From contig NC_090319.1 in NCBI RefSeq assembly GCF_040869045.1, positions 226,152,490 to 226,216,489 on the forward strand: a stretch of 64,000 nucleotides of DNA. Reading direction: 5' to 3'. The DNA comes from Eurosta solidaginis. Taxonomy: Eukaryota; Arthropoda; Insecta; Diptera; Tephritidae. This document shows positions 52,858-63,845 of this stretch, one piece after another (the stretch's first letter is position 1; each line of letters begins with the position of its first letter). Both the position numbers and the translations under genes were made by a program. The notes beneath the pieces were generated by a model. The model was not told the DNA's origin. It made no database searches and was given only the letters and a program-made list of their open reading frames with translations.

Positions 52858-55800
52858 TGGAAGCATATAACCGCCTAGCAGACACCGTTATTGAATTCGA
52901 CATCGAATTCTTAAGCAAACCCGCAAGCGATCACTCTAAAAATTCGCTGAAAATTTAGCAGCAGGAGTTGAAGACCATGTGGGATAAAGCCAAAGCTGCT
53001 TCCGATGATCTGCTAGTGGCCGAGGACATTACCGCTAAAGACGTTACTGCAATTAGAAAGAAAAATAAATCATGCTATACCGTTTTTGTGCGGTGCATGA
53101 CAAAAATTAATGACCTGGCGGAAAAATTTGAGAAGGCAGAAAAGGAAAACGATGCTGCCTTCACGCCACGCAACTTGCCTTTAGCACCTTGTGATACCGA
53201 TATATTCAAAGGGGATTATTTGTCATGGCCAAATTTTAGTGACATGTTCACGGCTATTTATATTCTAAATAAAAGCCTGTCGCCAGTAAAAAAATTATAT
53301 TATCTCATACAAAAAACCCAAGGTGAAGCCAGAGAAATCGTTAAGAAATGCGAATTGAGGAATGATGGTTTTGATATAGCTTGGAAAAATGTGTGCGACA
53401 GGTATGAAAATAAGAGAATATTAGTCAACACCCAATTAAATATTTTTTTCAACCTTCAATCAGTCGAAACTGAATGCGGTAATTCAATCAAAAGATTACA
53501 AATGGACATATATAATTGCATATCCTCGTTAGTAAGTCATCATATTGACATACCTAATTGGCGGCCACCGTGGTGTGATGGTAGCGTGCTCCGCCTATCA
53601 CACCGTATGCCCTGGGTTCAACTCCCGGGCAAAGCAACATCAAAATTTTTAGAAATAAGGTTTTTCAATTAGAGGAAAATTTTTCTAAGCGGGGTCGCCC
53701 CTCGGCAGTGTTTGGCAAGCGCTCCGGGTGTATTTCTGCCATGAAAAGCTCTCAGTAAAAACTCATCTGCCTTGCAGATGCCGTTCGGAGTCGGCATAAA
53801 GCATGTAGGTCCCGTCCGGCCACTTTGTAGGGAAAATCAAGAGGAGCACGGCGCAAATTGGAAGAGAAGCTTGGCCTTAGATCTCTTCGGAGGTTATCGC
53901 GCCTTACATTTATTTTTTTTTTAATTTGGATCCAATTATTACATATTTGTGTTCAACTAAGCTTCCTGATGTGACCCTTTCGCTAGGGGAACAGTTCGGA
54001 GAAAGCAAGACAGAAACTTCCAAGTGGGCGGATATGGACCGATTTCTGACATATCGTTTTGAAACGTTAGAATCAGTCTCCGGCTTAAGAGCTAAAAAGA
54101 GTACAAAACCTCAAAAGGTACAAAACTCAAAGCAGGCCTCTGAACATCTCCCAAAGAAACTCGGCGCTTTCCAAGCAAGTGTAGCTAAAATCACTTGTAA
54201 AATGTGTCAAGGCAATGATCACAAAATTTATGCGTGTTCAAAGTTCAAAAATTTGAAGACCAATGAAAGACTTGCTTTTATAAAACGAAATCACTATTGC
54301 CTAAACAGTCTGTCATCGGGGCATTCAGCGTCAAAATGTACAAGTGCATACAATTGTAGCAACTGTCATTTAAGACATAATAACCTTCTGCATATACAGA
54401 CAAGTAAGGCAAAACCTACACCGGTAAATAATTCTGCAGATTTAGCGGAAGAGCAACCGTGCACTTCAAAGCAAGCTCTATCCCAAAATGAATCTGCAAA
54501 AAAAAAAAGCAGAAAGATAAAACTACAGCCAAATCTAATTTTATCAATACCAGTAAAGGTGTTTTACTAGGCACAGCTCGCGTCACCATACATTATAATG
54601 GTACAGATTTTTCGGCCAGAGCTCTCATAGATTCGGGATCTGAATGCTCTCTTGTCACTGAAAGACTCAGACGACGAATCAACCTGCCAACTCGAAAGAT
54701 GCATGCTCAAGTTTCGGGCATCAATAACTCAGTTTTGCGCTGGTAAAAGAGGCATGCGCCATTCAGTTGCGGTCCCCAGTTGACCCACTAATTTCTATTG
54801 ACGCATTAGTTCTAGTTCTACCACATTTGACAGGTAATTTGCCAACATGCGATGTTAGTGCATTAACACAACAAGCATTCCCTGATCTCGTGCTTGCGGA
54901 TAAACGCTTCTTCGTGAATGAGCCAGTTTATCTTGTTCTGGGCGGGGATATTTATCCGAAAATAATATTAGACGGTATCAAAAAAGATATTCTTAGCACT
55001 CTATTAGCTCAAGAAACTGTCTTTCGTTGGATACTGACTGGTCGTGCTGATGCAGCCAGTCCAACGAACCATAATCGGGTATCTTTTACAATGAAGTGGC
55101 TTTAGACAAGCAGCTAAGGTCGTTTTGGGAGCTCGAAGACACACCGAAAGCTAAAGCATCCACATTAGAAGATACATTTTTTGAGGAATTGTATCAACGC
55201 ACAACGCAGCGGAACTCTGACGGAAGATACATTGTGTCGCTTCCGTTCAGGTCAGAATTCCCAGGAGAGATAAATCTAGGTCCATCATTACGAATAGCGT
55301 GCTCTCAATTCTATAAAAATGAAACCCGAGTTAGAAAAAATCTCGATTTACCGAAAGAATACAATAGAGTCATACTAGAATACGAGACTGTGGGGCATAT
55401 GTCAAAATTAGATTCAATTCAATCGGCCAATGCAGTCGATAATTACTATTTCATGCAGTAATAAAAGAAGAAAATATCTCTACCAAAGTTAGAGTTATTT
55501 TAAATGCTTCTTCGCGTTCTTCAAATGGTGTCAGCCTGAACGATGTTCTTCTTCCTGGTCCTGTGCTTCAGACTGATCTACCAACATTAATTCTTCGCTG
55601 GCGACTTTTCAGATACGTCTTCAATAGCGATATTGAGAAGATGTATAGGTAAATCCTAGTAGATGATAATCATACAAGATACCAAAGAATAGTTTTCCGC
55701 TCAAGTCCAGATGATCAAATCAGTCTGTATGAGCTCAAAACGGTGAAATTTGCATTAAATGTGCTCCTTATCTAGCAATAAGGACACTACTTAAACTGGC

Positions 55801-57002
55801 TGATGATTCCGAAAAGTCTCATCCAATCGGCCCAAATAATCTACGAAAAAATATGTATGTCGACGACGTTCTTTCGGGAGGGCATACTATTGCATCTGCG
55901 ATCAGAGCAAGAGATGAAATTTCAGAGGTTTTAAGTTCAACTGGTTTTCCATTACGAAAATGGACTTCAAATTCCAGTGAAATATTACAGGGTATTTCCA
56001 AAGCTCATCTCCTAAACGAAGATTTCTTAGAATTCGAAGATTCAAGTAGTGTAAAAGCGCTCGGTATTAGGTGGAATGCTCATTCCGACCAGTTTTACTC
56101 CATAGCAAAATCTATAGAAGAGGATACCGAGGATACAAAAAGAGCGATACTATCTACTATCGCAAAACTCTTTGATCCATTAGGGTGGCTAGCTCCAACA
56201 ATTATCGTGGCAAAAATGATTATGCAAAATATCTGGTTAGAGGGTACTGGCTGGGATGAAACCGTTTCGTCTTCAACATTAGACAGATGGAAAAATTTTA
56301 CCAATACGTACAAGGAGATCGACAAAATACGAATAACGCGATGGGTAGCCTTTTCTCCAACAGAAAAGGTCGAAATCCACGGATTCTGCGATGCCTCCGA
56401 GAAAGCGTATGGTGCAGCCGTGTACTTGAGAGTGGAAAATAACTACGGTATACTGGTGCATCTGCTTTTGGCAAAAACAAGAGTAGCTCCAGTCAAAACC
56501 ATCTCACTTCCTCGACTGAAACTTTTCGGAGCAGTATTATTAGCTGAGATAACCGAATCTATCTGCGCTAACCTTGATTTAGGTCAACAAAACATTCACC
56601 TTTGGACATATTCGACAATCGTGCTAGCTTGGATACGTAAACCTCCGTGCTCATGGTCAACTTTTGTTGCGCATCGAATTACAAAAATCGTCGACAAATT
56701 TGGAAATTCATCGTGGTATCACGTGGATTCAGGTACAAATCCAGCAGATTTAGCCAGTAGAGGAATACTAGCCGAGGATTTAGTCAACAATTATCTGTGT
56801 TGGCAGGGTCCTTCTTGGCTCCAAGAAGAGAAGGAAAAGTGGCCAACACAAGATTTGGATTTTAACACGAATATTGAAGAAAAACGCGTGCAAGTACATG
56901 CAACCGCAATTTCAAGCAATATTAATGATATTCTCGATAGGTTTTCAAATCTTCCTAGGGCTTTAAGAGTTATCTCATATATACTCAGGTCTCATATATA
57001 CT
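52858..57002 (+). pseudogene. BEL-B gag-pol, truncated before integrase
   Basis: ATG at 52858 (MEAYNRLADTVIEFDIEFL) is followed by a TAG at about 52957. Gag blocks include LAPCDTDIFKGDYLSWPNF; a SINE interrupts Gag at 53562-53922. Knuckles follow (CKMCQGNDHKIYAC, CSNCHLRHNNLLH; the middle one has lost a Cys), then frameshifts near 54560 and 54740 and a protease ALIDSGSECSLVTE. The RT carries a TAG after KMYR near 55650 and retains MYVDDVLSGGHT (55853). RNase H has GFCDASEKAYGAA, and LWTYSTIVLAW, where the catalytic Asp of TDST is now Tyr. Sequence stops after RALRVISYILR, and the integrase is gone. Lesions in every domain indicate an old, inactive copy. Confidence 0.85.
53562..53922 (+). mobile_element. 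tRNA-derived SINE
   Basis: Starts CGGCCACCGTGGTGTGATGG with an A-box-like TGGTGTGATGG (53571-53581) and a B box GGTTCAACTCC (53615-53625), the internal pol III promoter. About 280 bp of unrelated body ends in a T-rich tail (TTTATTTTTTTTTT). AATTGG before and AATTTGG after suggest a short target duplication. It lies inside BEL-B gag in the same orientation. Such SINEs are moved by LINE machinery in trans. Confidence 0.82.
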
Positions 57003-57267
57003 CAGTTTGACTGGCAAGCGGTATTGGCCTGTTATATATTTTTTACCTCACTTGTTTTCACACACCAAGTACAAAGGACGTATCCCGCCGCAGTTCCAGC
57101 TTCACCAACTAAAAGGTAATCTAAAATTGTGAATATATTAATTTTGTGCACAATATTTATGCTAAATAAAGGTACTATATTAATTAAAATTCTAATACCA
57201 AACTTCTCTTATTTTCTGCACTATATCTTGACCGGCACCATCCCTGAGCTGTGGCCCGGCTAAGTCA
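57003..57267 (+). repeat. 5'-truncated 3' LTR of BEL-B
   Basis: Matches 34701-34965 of the 5' LTR, starting inside the second arm of the LTR inverted repeat (CAGTTTGACTGGC). It joins directly to pol after a 17-bp direct repeat (TCTCATATATACTCAG at 56973 and 56990). TAATC follows at 57268-57272. Confidence 0.85.
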
Positions 57268-57272
57268 TAATC

Positions 57273-57800
57273 CATAACAACCAGTACATATTTGTTTCCG
57301 CAGTTGCTAGCAGGAAATGGACCTGCGACATCCATAGCGATCCTTCCAAATGGCACACCTGAGTTATATTGCTTCATCTGGTCATGACTTCGGGTTTTGG
57401 GCCATTTCGCTCTGCTGCAAACCTCGCAGTTCGCAGTCCACTCAGTCACCGACTGACGGCAACCAACCCAATATAATCTCTGTTTAATCTTCTCGAGCGT
57501 CTTCGTGATTCCAAGATAACCTCCGCTTGGACCATTATGCAGCTCGCTGAGTACGCAGGAATCCTCTTTCTGGGACCAACTTCTTCTTGCATTGACCATC
57601 CTCACTCTCCTATACTTGATGCAAGCAACCGGATTTGAATTCTAAACTGTTCCACTAAGCCCAATATGACTTCGCAATGGGACTCTCTGCTGACATCTCT
57701 TCTCTGTTTGGTGTTTTGTTTCGTTCGAGCCCTTGCATAACATGTGACAGATCTGTATCTTCTAGCTGACACTTTCTTAGCTGTTCCTTGTCCCATTCAT
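57273..57800 (-). pseudogene. Gyp-C integrase N-terminal half
   Basis: The minus-strand reading contains the zinc region (LHNGPSGGYLGITKT..., with one His replaced by Tyr, then CEVCSRAK) and the first core block (MDVAGPFPASNCGNKY...VVMDY). It ends at the BEL-B insertion point, where the reading runs into LTR sequence. The other half is at 33849-34568. An upstream linker around 57655-57873 is frameshifted. Confidence 0.83.
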
Positions 57801-57884
57801 CTGTACATGTTATAATTATTAGCCGGACATCTATAGTGTCTTCTTTAGCCTCGGCCTTGAACAGTGCTTGCATTCCAAACTACA

Positions 57885-59220
57885 TGGTCTTCATGACATT
57901 GGATCAGCATTTCCATGGGTACTACCTTTTCGATGCTCAATGGAAAAGTCATAGCTTTTTAGTCGCTCGATCCACCGTGCCAATTGTCCTTCCGGATTAC
58001 GGAATTGCAGAAGCCATTTCAACGCTGCGTGATCTGTCCTGACGCTGATTCGCTGGCCGTAGAGGTATTTTTGGAAATGTTTAATGCACTCTACCCCGTG
58101 TAACGCAATAGTTCCTCTCTGGTTTCCAATTGAACTGCTGTAATATGCAACTACCTTCTCCGGTCCATCGTCTAGTTGTGATAAAATGCCTATTATAGCA
58201 TATCCGCTCGCATCTGCATCTAGAATAAACGTTGCTCCTGGATTTGGATATGACAACATTGGGGCAGTGCACAAACGCTATTTCAATGTTTGGAGAGCTA
58301 CTTCTTGCTCCTTCTTCCATTCAAAAGCTTTATTTTTTCTTGTTAGCTCGTGGAGACTATGGGCTACGCTGACAAAATTTAGTACAAATCGGCGGTGATA
58401 TGTGCACAGCCCAAGGAAACTTCTCAATCCATGTATATTCTGTGATCTAGGGCAATCCTTCACTGCTTCTATCTTTTCATTCGCGGTACAGATGCCCTCT
58501 GTCGTTACTTTAGACCCAAGTAACTAACTTGCTTCTTGAACAGAGAAAACTTTTTGGGACTAAGTTTCAGACCAGCACCAGCTATTCTTTGGAAAACCTC
58601 CTCCAAGTTCTTTAGATGTTCTTCGGAGTTCTTTCCCAATAAGATGATGTCATCTAGGCACACTAAGCATGTTTTCCAATGTAGTCCTTTCAGTACCTGA
58701 TCCATGAGTCTTTCAAAAGTAACTGGTGCATTACATAATCCAAAATGTATCACTGTAAATTGCCAAAGACCATCACCAAGACTGAAGTCTATTTTTTTTT
58801 GTCTTCCGCCTTCACCTCCACTTGCAAGTAGCCATTTTTCAAGTCCAGTGTGGGAAACCATTTCGTACCAGAGAGCGCTTCCAGAGTGTCGCCAATTCTT
58901 GGCAATGGGTAGCTATCCTTTTTCGTGATGTCGTTCAAGTCGCGGTAGTCCACGCAAGACCTCATTTTCTCATCCTTCTTCTTCACAAGTACCACAGGTG
59001 AGCTCCATGAACTAGTTGATGGTTCGATGACGCCGCTGTCGCTAATTTCTTGTACGATTTGACTCACAATTTCCCGTTTTGCCAGTGGAACACTACGTGG
59101 AGCTTGACGGATCGGCCTCGCATCTCCAGTGTCAATTTGATGTTTCACAACGTTGGTGCGGCCTGGTTTGAAACCATCCTGGTCAAATATGTTCGCGTAC
59201 TTTAGGAGCAGTTGTTTTGC
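57885..59220 (-). pseudogene. Gyp-C reverse transcriptase and RNase H
   Basis: RT blocks on the minus strand: DTGDARPIRQAPRSVP, WSSPVVLVKKKDEKMRSCVD, DSYPLPRIGDTLEAL and WFPTLDLKNGYLQVEV. After a shift near 58790 come HFGLCNAPVTFERLMD and VCLDDIILLGK, where the usual Y-x-D-D tyrosine is Cys. RNase H blocks: FILDADASGYAIIGILSQ, YYSSSIGNQRG and VRTDHAALKWLL. The order and spacing match gypsy pol. Two or more frame breaks (near 58500 and 58280) divide it. It lies between protease and integrase as expected. Confidence 0.83.
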
Positions 59221-59990
59221 CTAACTCTGATATGCTTCCTCTAGCCCCTGCGCCCATGCCGTGATGTCATTTGAAAGATCAGTATTACTAGATGAAACAT
59301 GTTCCTGGAGCTGTTCACAGTTAATAACTACTTCAGCCTCTTGGCATCTTCCCAAAATAGCTCCTTTGGTCAGTTTGAGTGGTGACTTGAACTCATTGAG
59401 TACTCTTACCGGAATACGTCCATCCTGATTTGTCATAACCAAAATTTTTCCTACAAGTATATACAGTGTTGATGTGTTTGCTGCTTCTACAACCCACAAT
59501 TTGTTTGTCCCACAATCTGCATCAACCTTTGCCCAGATGACTGCTTCGGATTTTGGTAGTATTTGCTGACTCTCTTCCACCAGCACTCGTTTACTGCTGT
59601 AGTGTCTCTCGTTGCCGAAATTAAGTGGCACATCCATGTTGTTATATCGCATCGTCTTGCTTTGCATATCGATCTTGATGCCTTGGTCGATTAAGAAGTC
59701 CACTCCAATTATGATTTCATCAATAATCTCTGCCACTATTAAATTGTGTAGTACCGTGACGTTCCCAATTGCTACTTCACATGCTACTTCTCCAATTACC
59801 TGGGTGTCCTCTCCCGTGGCTGTACATAATCTTGCTCCAAGCAATGGTCTTATCTTCTTGTTGACTAAATCTGGTCGAATGATGGAATGGGGTGCACCCG
59901 TATCTACAGTCAGTAAACGTTCCTTTCCATCCACATGCCCTCCGACAGTAAGATTACTTGACCTTCTTCCAATTTGCGAGATATAGATTA
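59221..59990 (-). pseudogene. Gyp-C protease and linker
   Basis: The minus-strand frame 59934-59221 begins MDGKERLLTVDTGAPHSIIR. The DTG is the aspartic-protease active site and IIGVDFLIDQG (about residue 95) is the second conserved block. A 100-residue linker to RT follows (AVIWAKVDADCG, LGRCQEAEVV). The 237-residue frame is open, but the upstream join to Gag has stops, so it is not expressed as a Gag-Pol fusion from this copy. Confidence 0.8.
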
Positions 59991-60041
59991 TGGGGCATTC
60001 AATTGAGGGAGCCAGCTGTCGCCCCTTGCGGCTGACTCTCT

Positions 60042-61472
60042 TTAGTTTAACGATTGAGTGGACTTGGAGATTTGCTCATCTCCTTCAGCTCTGCGTTTAC
60101 GACCACCCACATTGTTGGAACTGTTACGGTTGGTGTTGCAATACAACGCAATGTTCCCTGGCTTTCCACACTTAAAACATTTGACTGCATCATTATTCTT
60201 CTGCTGCGTACCCTTCAATGCTCCCAAAATTGTGCCTACCCACTCTGGTCTTTCTACTTCCACACGATGGGCCTTATATGCTGGTTTACTCAATAGGGAG
60301 GCAGTTTCCTGAGTCTATGCATGTGATACTGTCTCAGCAAATCTTGGGTTTGGGTTTGCGTAAGTGGCTCGCTTCGTTTCGACGTCCCGTATGCCATTTA
60401 TAAAACTCTGGATTTTTACCCTCTCAGTGTATTCCACGGGTGTGTCCGCATTTGCCAAATGAGCCAACTTTTCAACATCCGAAGCATACTCTTGCAAAGT
60501 CTCATTAGCTTTTTGGTAACGGTTTTGCAACTCTATTTGGTTTATCTGATTCCTGTGTTCGCTTCCGTATCGCCTCTCTAGAGCACTCATCAATGTTTCG
60601 TAGTTGTTCCGCTCCCCCTCGGGAATAGTCTGTAGGATTTCAGTAGCAGATCCTTTCAATGCCACGAGTAGTGCAGCAGCTTTATTTTCAGCACTCCAGT
60701 TGTTTACTGCTGCGGTCTTCTCAAACTGAGACTTAAACACCTGGAAAGGAACAGAGCCGTCAAAAGATGGAGTTTTTACCTTCGTATTGCTTGCTGAAAC
60801 AACTGGGCGATTTAGTTACAACTCCTGTATATGACCTCGCAATGTTTCAATATCGGCATCGATTTTGTTCTCAAGTTGCAAAATGTTTGTGTCTTGCACC
60901 TCCATCTTCGAAGAAATACGCCCTTCTTGCTCTTCCAGTTGTGCAGAGATCTGCGCTGATATTTGTGCCGAAATTTCGGATATTCGTTTCTCTTGTGCTT
61001 CAATCTTCGATGTTATACGGTTCTCCTGCGATTCCAGTTGTGATGACATATACGTTTTCTGTTCTTCCAGTTGATTTTCCATCTTGGATGTAATCTATGT
61101 CGACATTTGTGAAATACGCGTTTCTTGTGTTTCAACCTTTGACATTATGCGGTTCTCCTGCGATTCAATATATGTCTTCTGTTCTGCCAGTTGAGATGAC
61201 ACTGTCGATGTTTGAGCAGATATTGCAGCTCAAATCATGTTCAAGTCTGCGCTCGTAACTGTCTGCGATGTTTCACTTTTCTCTTCAATTTTTGTTGTCT
61301 CCTCGCCATCAAGAGGAAAGACATACTCTTCCACGTTAATTCCCTCTAGTTCCATTGCCTTTCGTAGTCGTGCCTGAAGTTCGAGTTTATTGCCGGTTGT
61401 ATTCAATCCACGGCTCTCCAACTCCTTCTTCAGTTGCTGGATCTTCAATTCACTCCACTTTGCCATGTCCAA
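60042..61472 (-). pseudogene. Gyp-C Gag with SAP-like N-terminus and coiled coil
   Basis: The minus-strand ATG at 61472 encodes MDMAKWSELKIQQLKKELES and then a SAP-like helix-turn-helix (GNKLELQARLRKAMELEG, about residues 5-40). A TGA follows LNMI at about 61230. Reading on, the same frame gives long heptad-rich repeats (SQLESQENRITSKIEAQEKR; ISAQ repeats), a TAG in STQ-type sequence, a TAA after HIQEL (about 60816), then the capsid region (NWSAENKAAALLVALKGSA, ALERRYGSEHRNQI) and one CCHC knuckle (CFKCGKPGNIALYC, with Asn where His is usual). SAP domains bind AT-rich DNA or chromatin, so the N-terminus may tether Gag. The TGA is shared with the copy at 63253-63792; the other stops are not shared or cannot be compared. 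Confidence 0.78.
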
Positions 61473-61509
61473 GTTGTATTCGAAGCCTTCGGAATTTATT
61501 CAAAAATTC

Positions 61510-61525
61510 CTCTTCTGACACCAAT
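61510..61525 (-). promoter_or_regulatory. Gyp-C primer-binding site
   Basis: On the minus strand the LTR end is followed by ATTGGTGTCAGAAGAG. TGGTGTCAGAAG is compatible with the 3' end of a leucine tRNA; recalled, not verified. Confidence 0.6.
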
Positions 61526-62037
61526 TGTAACGAATTTACTGCAAATCCTCTTATTTGCAACCTTCTTCTAAGTTCGAATCACTAAACTGTTGAATAACAC
61601 CACTATTCAGTAATGCAAAATGGTCTTTATTAAAGTACTTCACAATAAATAACTCTACTATTGCTCAACAGATAGCGTGCTTTATCAAAACTGATTCTCG
61701 CGCCTCTACTGGTGTCGCATTTTTATACCGTTTGGTTTACTCGTTGACATTTCTAGGCGGTTCTGTTCTAGAATCTACTAGTTGGTTATCTGCTATAAGA
61801 TTCTCAGCTATAATTTTTAAAGCTTCTCTCACAGCTCATGCGCGTGTGTTTGTGAGCGACACTTCCACAATTATATTGCATATCTCAGATAAGATATCTG
61901 CATGTGTTTGTGCGTTGCTTCTCCGCTGCGTGTACGTACAAGTGTAGACATAATGATTGAATTATTGATGTGCATCAAGTCACTGCTTAGCATCGGCTTA
62001 GAGATGGCAGTACCCCTTAGTGATGCTATTCGTTACA
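61526..62037 (-). repeat. 5' LTR of Gyp-C
   Basis: A 512-bp LTR, TGTAACGAATAGCATC...ATTCGTTACA on the minus strand. It pairs with the interrupted LTR at 33070-33848 and is followed by ATAT at 62038-62041. Confidence 0.9.
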
Positions 62038-62041
62038 ATAT

Positions 62042-63252
62042 TAATAGGCTAACAAAATTTCCATACAATCAATTGACAGGCGGTTTCGTATTGTTAGCAT
62101 ACCTAAAATCATATAAAAGTGTTATGAATCGATTCGTATGGATCAGCCGCAGTGCATAGGCCTATTTTTGTTAACAAATATTCCTCTATTTGTTTATAAT
62201 TAATAGAAAATTTTTTTGTAAATCCAACAATCTCTCCAAATATCGATATTTACTTTCTTGCACAAAAGCGCGCTATCTCTGGACCAATTATGTAAGTGCT
62301 CTATGACACAAACCTACATAAGAGTACGCGCTACACGGTGAAAGATTAAAACATGGTTTCCCATTGTTGCCACTTACCTATAATAGCCCCTACCAAAATT
62401 CTAAAAAATTGTTTCAAAATAATTTGTAGCGTACCCAAAAATCTTAAATAGAATTAATTTTTGACCGGCCCATTTCTTGTGGCAAATTTCAATTACACGT
62501 AAATACATGGGTCTTTATTTAACAGATTCTTTGTTTTTTATTTTAGTTGTTTTCAAAAAAACATGAAATCAAAAATTATGAGTTAACTTTTGTTGAAACT
62601 AACTAAATTTATTTATAACAATTAATGGCAAATTTCACCGAAAATGTTTTTGCATTTGCAGATTTAATCCTTATTTTAGATAAAGTACGTCTTATGCTGA
62701 ATAAAAAAACAAAAAAGTTACAAATATATAACATAAAATTTTTTATATTGTTTATGCTAATTTATTTTATTTCTTATTTGATTTTGTTATATATTCTTTT
62801 ATTTCAAATTAGTTTATTATTATTTAAATACAACTTGACTGAATCGGAAAATTTCACATCGTATATTAAACGAAAAAAGTCCCTTGATTTTAGGTGAAAA
62901 CGGCAACCGGCATCATGGCGGCTGTATTGCATAGGCAGTATATTACCCATTATATTTATTATTATGCTAACTTGGTTGGATTATATATCCATTAATCGGA
63001 TGCTTAGATCCCATAACCCTAATTTGTTTATGTCGCTTAAAGCTATGAAATTAATTTCGTTTTAGTAAATATGTTTGCGTGAATAATTTCAATGTGTTTG
63101 TTTGTTTTTCTTTTCTTTCTAATTTGTTCTGCTTTGTTATATCTTAGTATTATATCGTTCACAGACGATATTTTATGGTAGATATGGTCATATATATTCG
63201 TGAAATGGAGTGTTTACAAATTTAATACAAATTAATTACGTACATAGATCCG
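62042..63252. other. AT-rich spacer, no gene seen
   Basis: Low-complexity sequence between Gyp-C and the second Gyp-C copy. An open frame at 62625-62897 encodes a Leu/Ile/Phe-rich peptide, which follows from T-rich DNA. No repeat ends or RNA genes were recognised. Confidence 0.6.
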
Positions 63253-63792
63253 TCATTCTTGTTCTTCCAGTTGTGCAGAGATCTGCGCTGATATTTCGGA
63301 TATTCGTGCCTCTTGTGCTTCAATCTTCGATTTTATACAGTTCTCCAACTATTCCAGTTGTGATGACATATAGGTTTTCTGTTCTTCCAGTTTAGTTTCC
63401 ATGTTGGATGTAATCTGTGTCGACATTTGTGAAATACGCGTTTTTTGTGTTTCAACCTTTGACATTATGCGGTTCTCCTGCGATTCAATATGTGTCTTCT
63501 GTTCTACCAGTTTAGATGACACTGTCGATGTTTGAGCAGATATTGCAGCTCAAATCATGTTCAAGTCTGCGCTCGTAACTGTCTGCGATGTTTCACTTTT
63601 CTCTTCAATTTTTGTTGTCTCCTCGCTGTCGAGAGGATAGACATACTCTTCCACGTTAATTCCCTCTAGTTCCATTGCCTTTCGTAGTCGTGCCTGAAGT
63701 TCGAGTTTATTGCCGGTTGTATTCAATCCACGGCTCTCAAACTCCTTCTTCAGTTGCTGGATCTTCAATTCACTCCACTTTGCCATGTCCAA
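63253..63792 (-). pseudogene. Gag N-terminus of the second Gyp-C copy (SAP-like, coiled coil)
   Basis: The minus-strand ATG at 63792 gives the same SAP-like start (MDMAKWSELKIQQLKKEFES) and the same TGA after LNMI (about 63550). The continuation has the heptad-rich repeats with one fewer ISAQ unit than Gyp-C. Where Gyp-C has TAG in the STQ block, this copy has CAG. The 5' two-thirds of the domain order is therefore confirmed in two copies, and the capsid part is missing here. Confidence 0.78.
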
Positions 63793-63845
63793 GTTGTATT
63801 CGAAGTCCTCGGAATTTATTCAACAATTCCTCTTCTGACACCAAT

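Larger units (their letters stand above)
34574..57267 (+). mobile_element. BEL/Pao element BEL-B, host of Gyp-D and BEL-C
   Basis: The unit starts TGTTTAGGCC at 34574 and ends in AAGTCA at 57267. It is flanked by the 5-bp duplication TAATC (34569-34573 and 57268-57272), which restores the Gyp-C integrase when one copy is removed. It has a 392-bp 5' LTR, a leader interrupted by Gyp-D and BEL-C, gag-pol from 52858 to about 57000, and a 3' LTR missing its first part. Integrase and any ORF3 were lost in the deletion that joined RNase H-proximal sequence to the LTR. The LTR start resembles that of BEL-C, and the proteins are related but distinct. Confidence 0.87.
33070..62037 (-). mobile_element. 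mdg1/412-like Ty3/gypsy element (Gyp-C), outer element of nest 2
   Basis: LTRs lie at 61526-62037 (5') and 33070-33848 (3', enlarged by an inserted solo LTR). ATAT flanks the unit at 33066-33069 and 62038-62041, the usual 4-bp size for gypsy. The integrase is split between 34568 and 57273 at the same codon, with TAATC duplicated, which shows that everything in between is a later insertion (BEL-B and its contents). Gyp-C itself is therefore about 6.3 kb. Its pol resembles the mdg1/412 group and its Gag starts with a SAP-like domain. Several stops and frameshifts make it inactive. Confidence 0.88.

Noticed and set aside
62625..62897. Small hydrophobic protein gene
   Set aside because: Leu/Ile/Phe/Lys bias follows from T- and A-rich DNA. 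No conserved motif or supporting context was found.
62153..62935. 9-bp direct repeat TGCATAGGC as a possible target duplication
   Set aside because: A 9-mer repeat within about 1 kb is expected by chance, and the enclosed sequence has no TE ends or coding.
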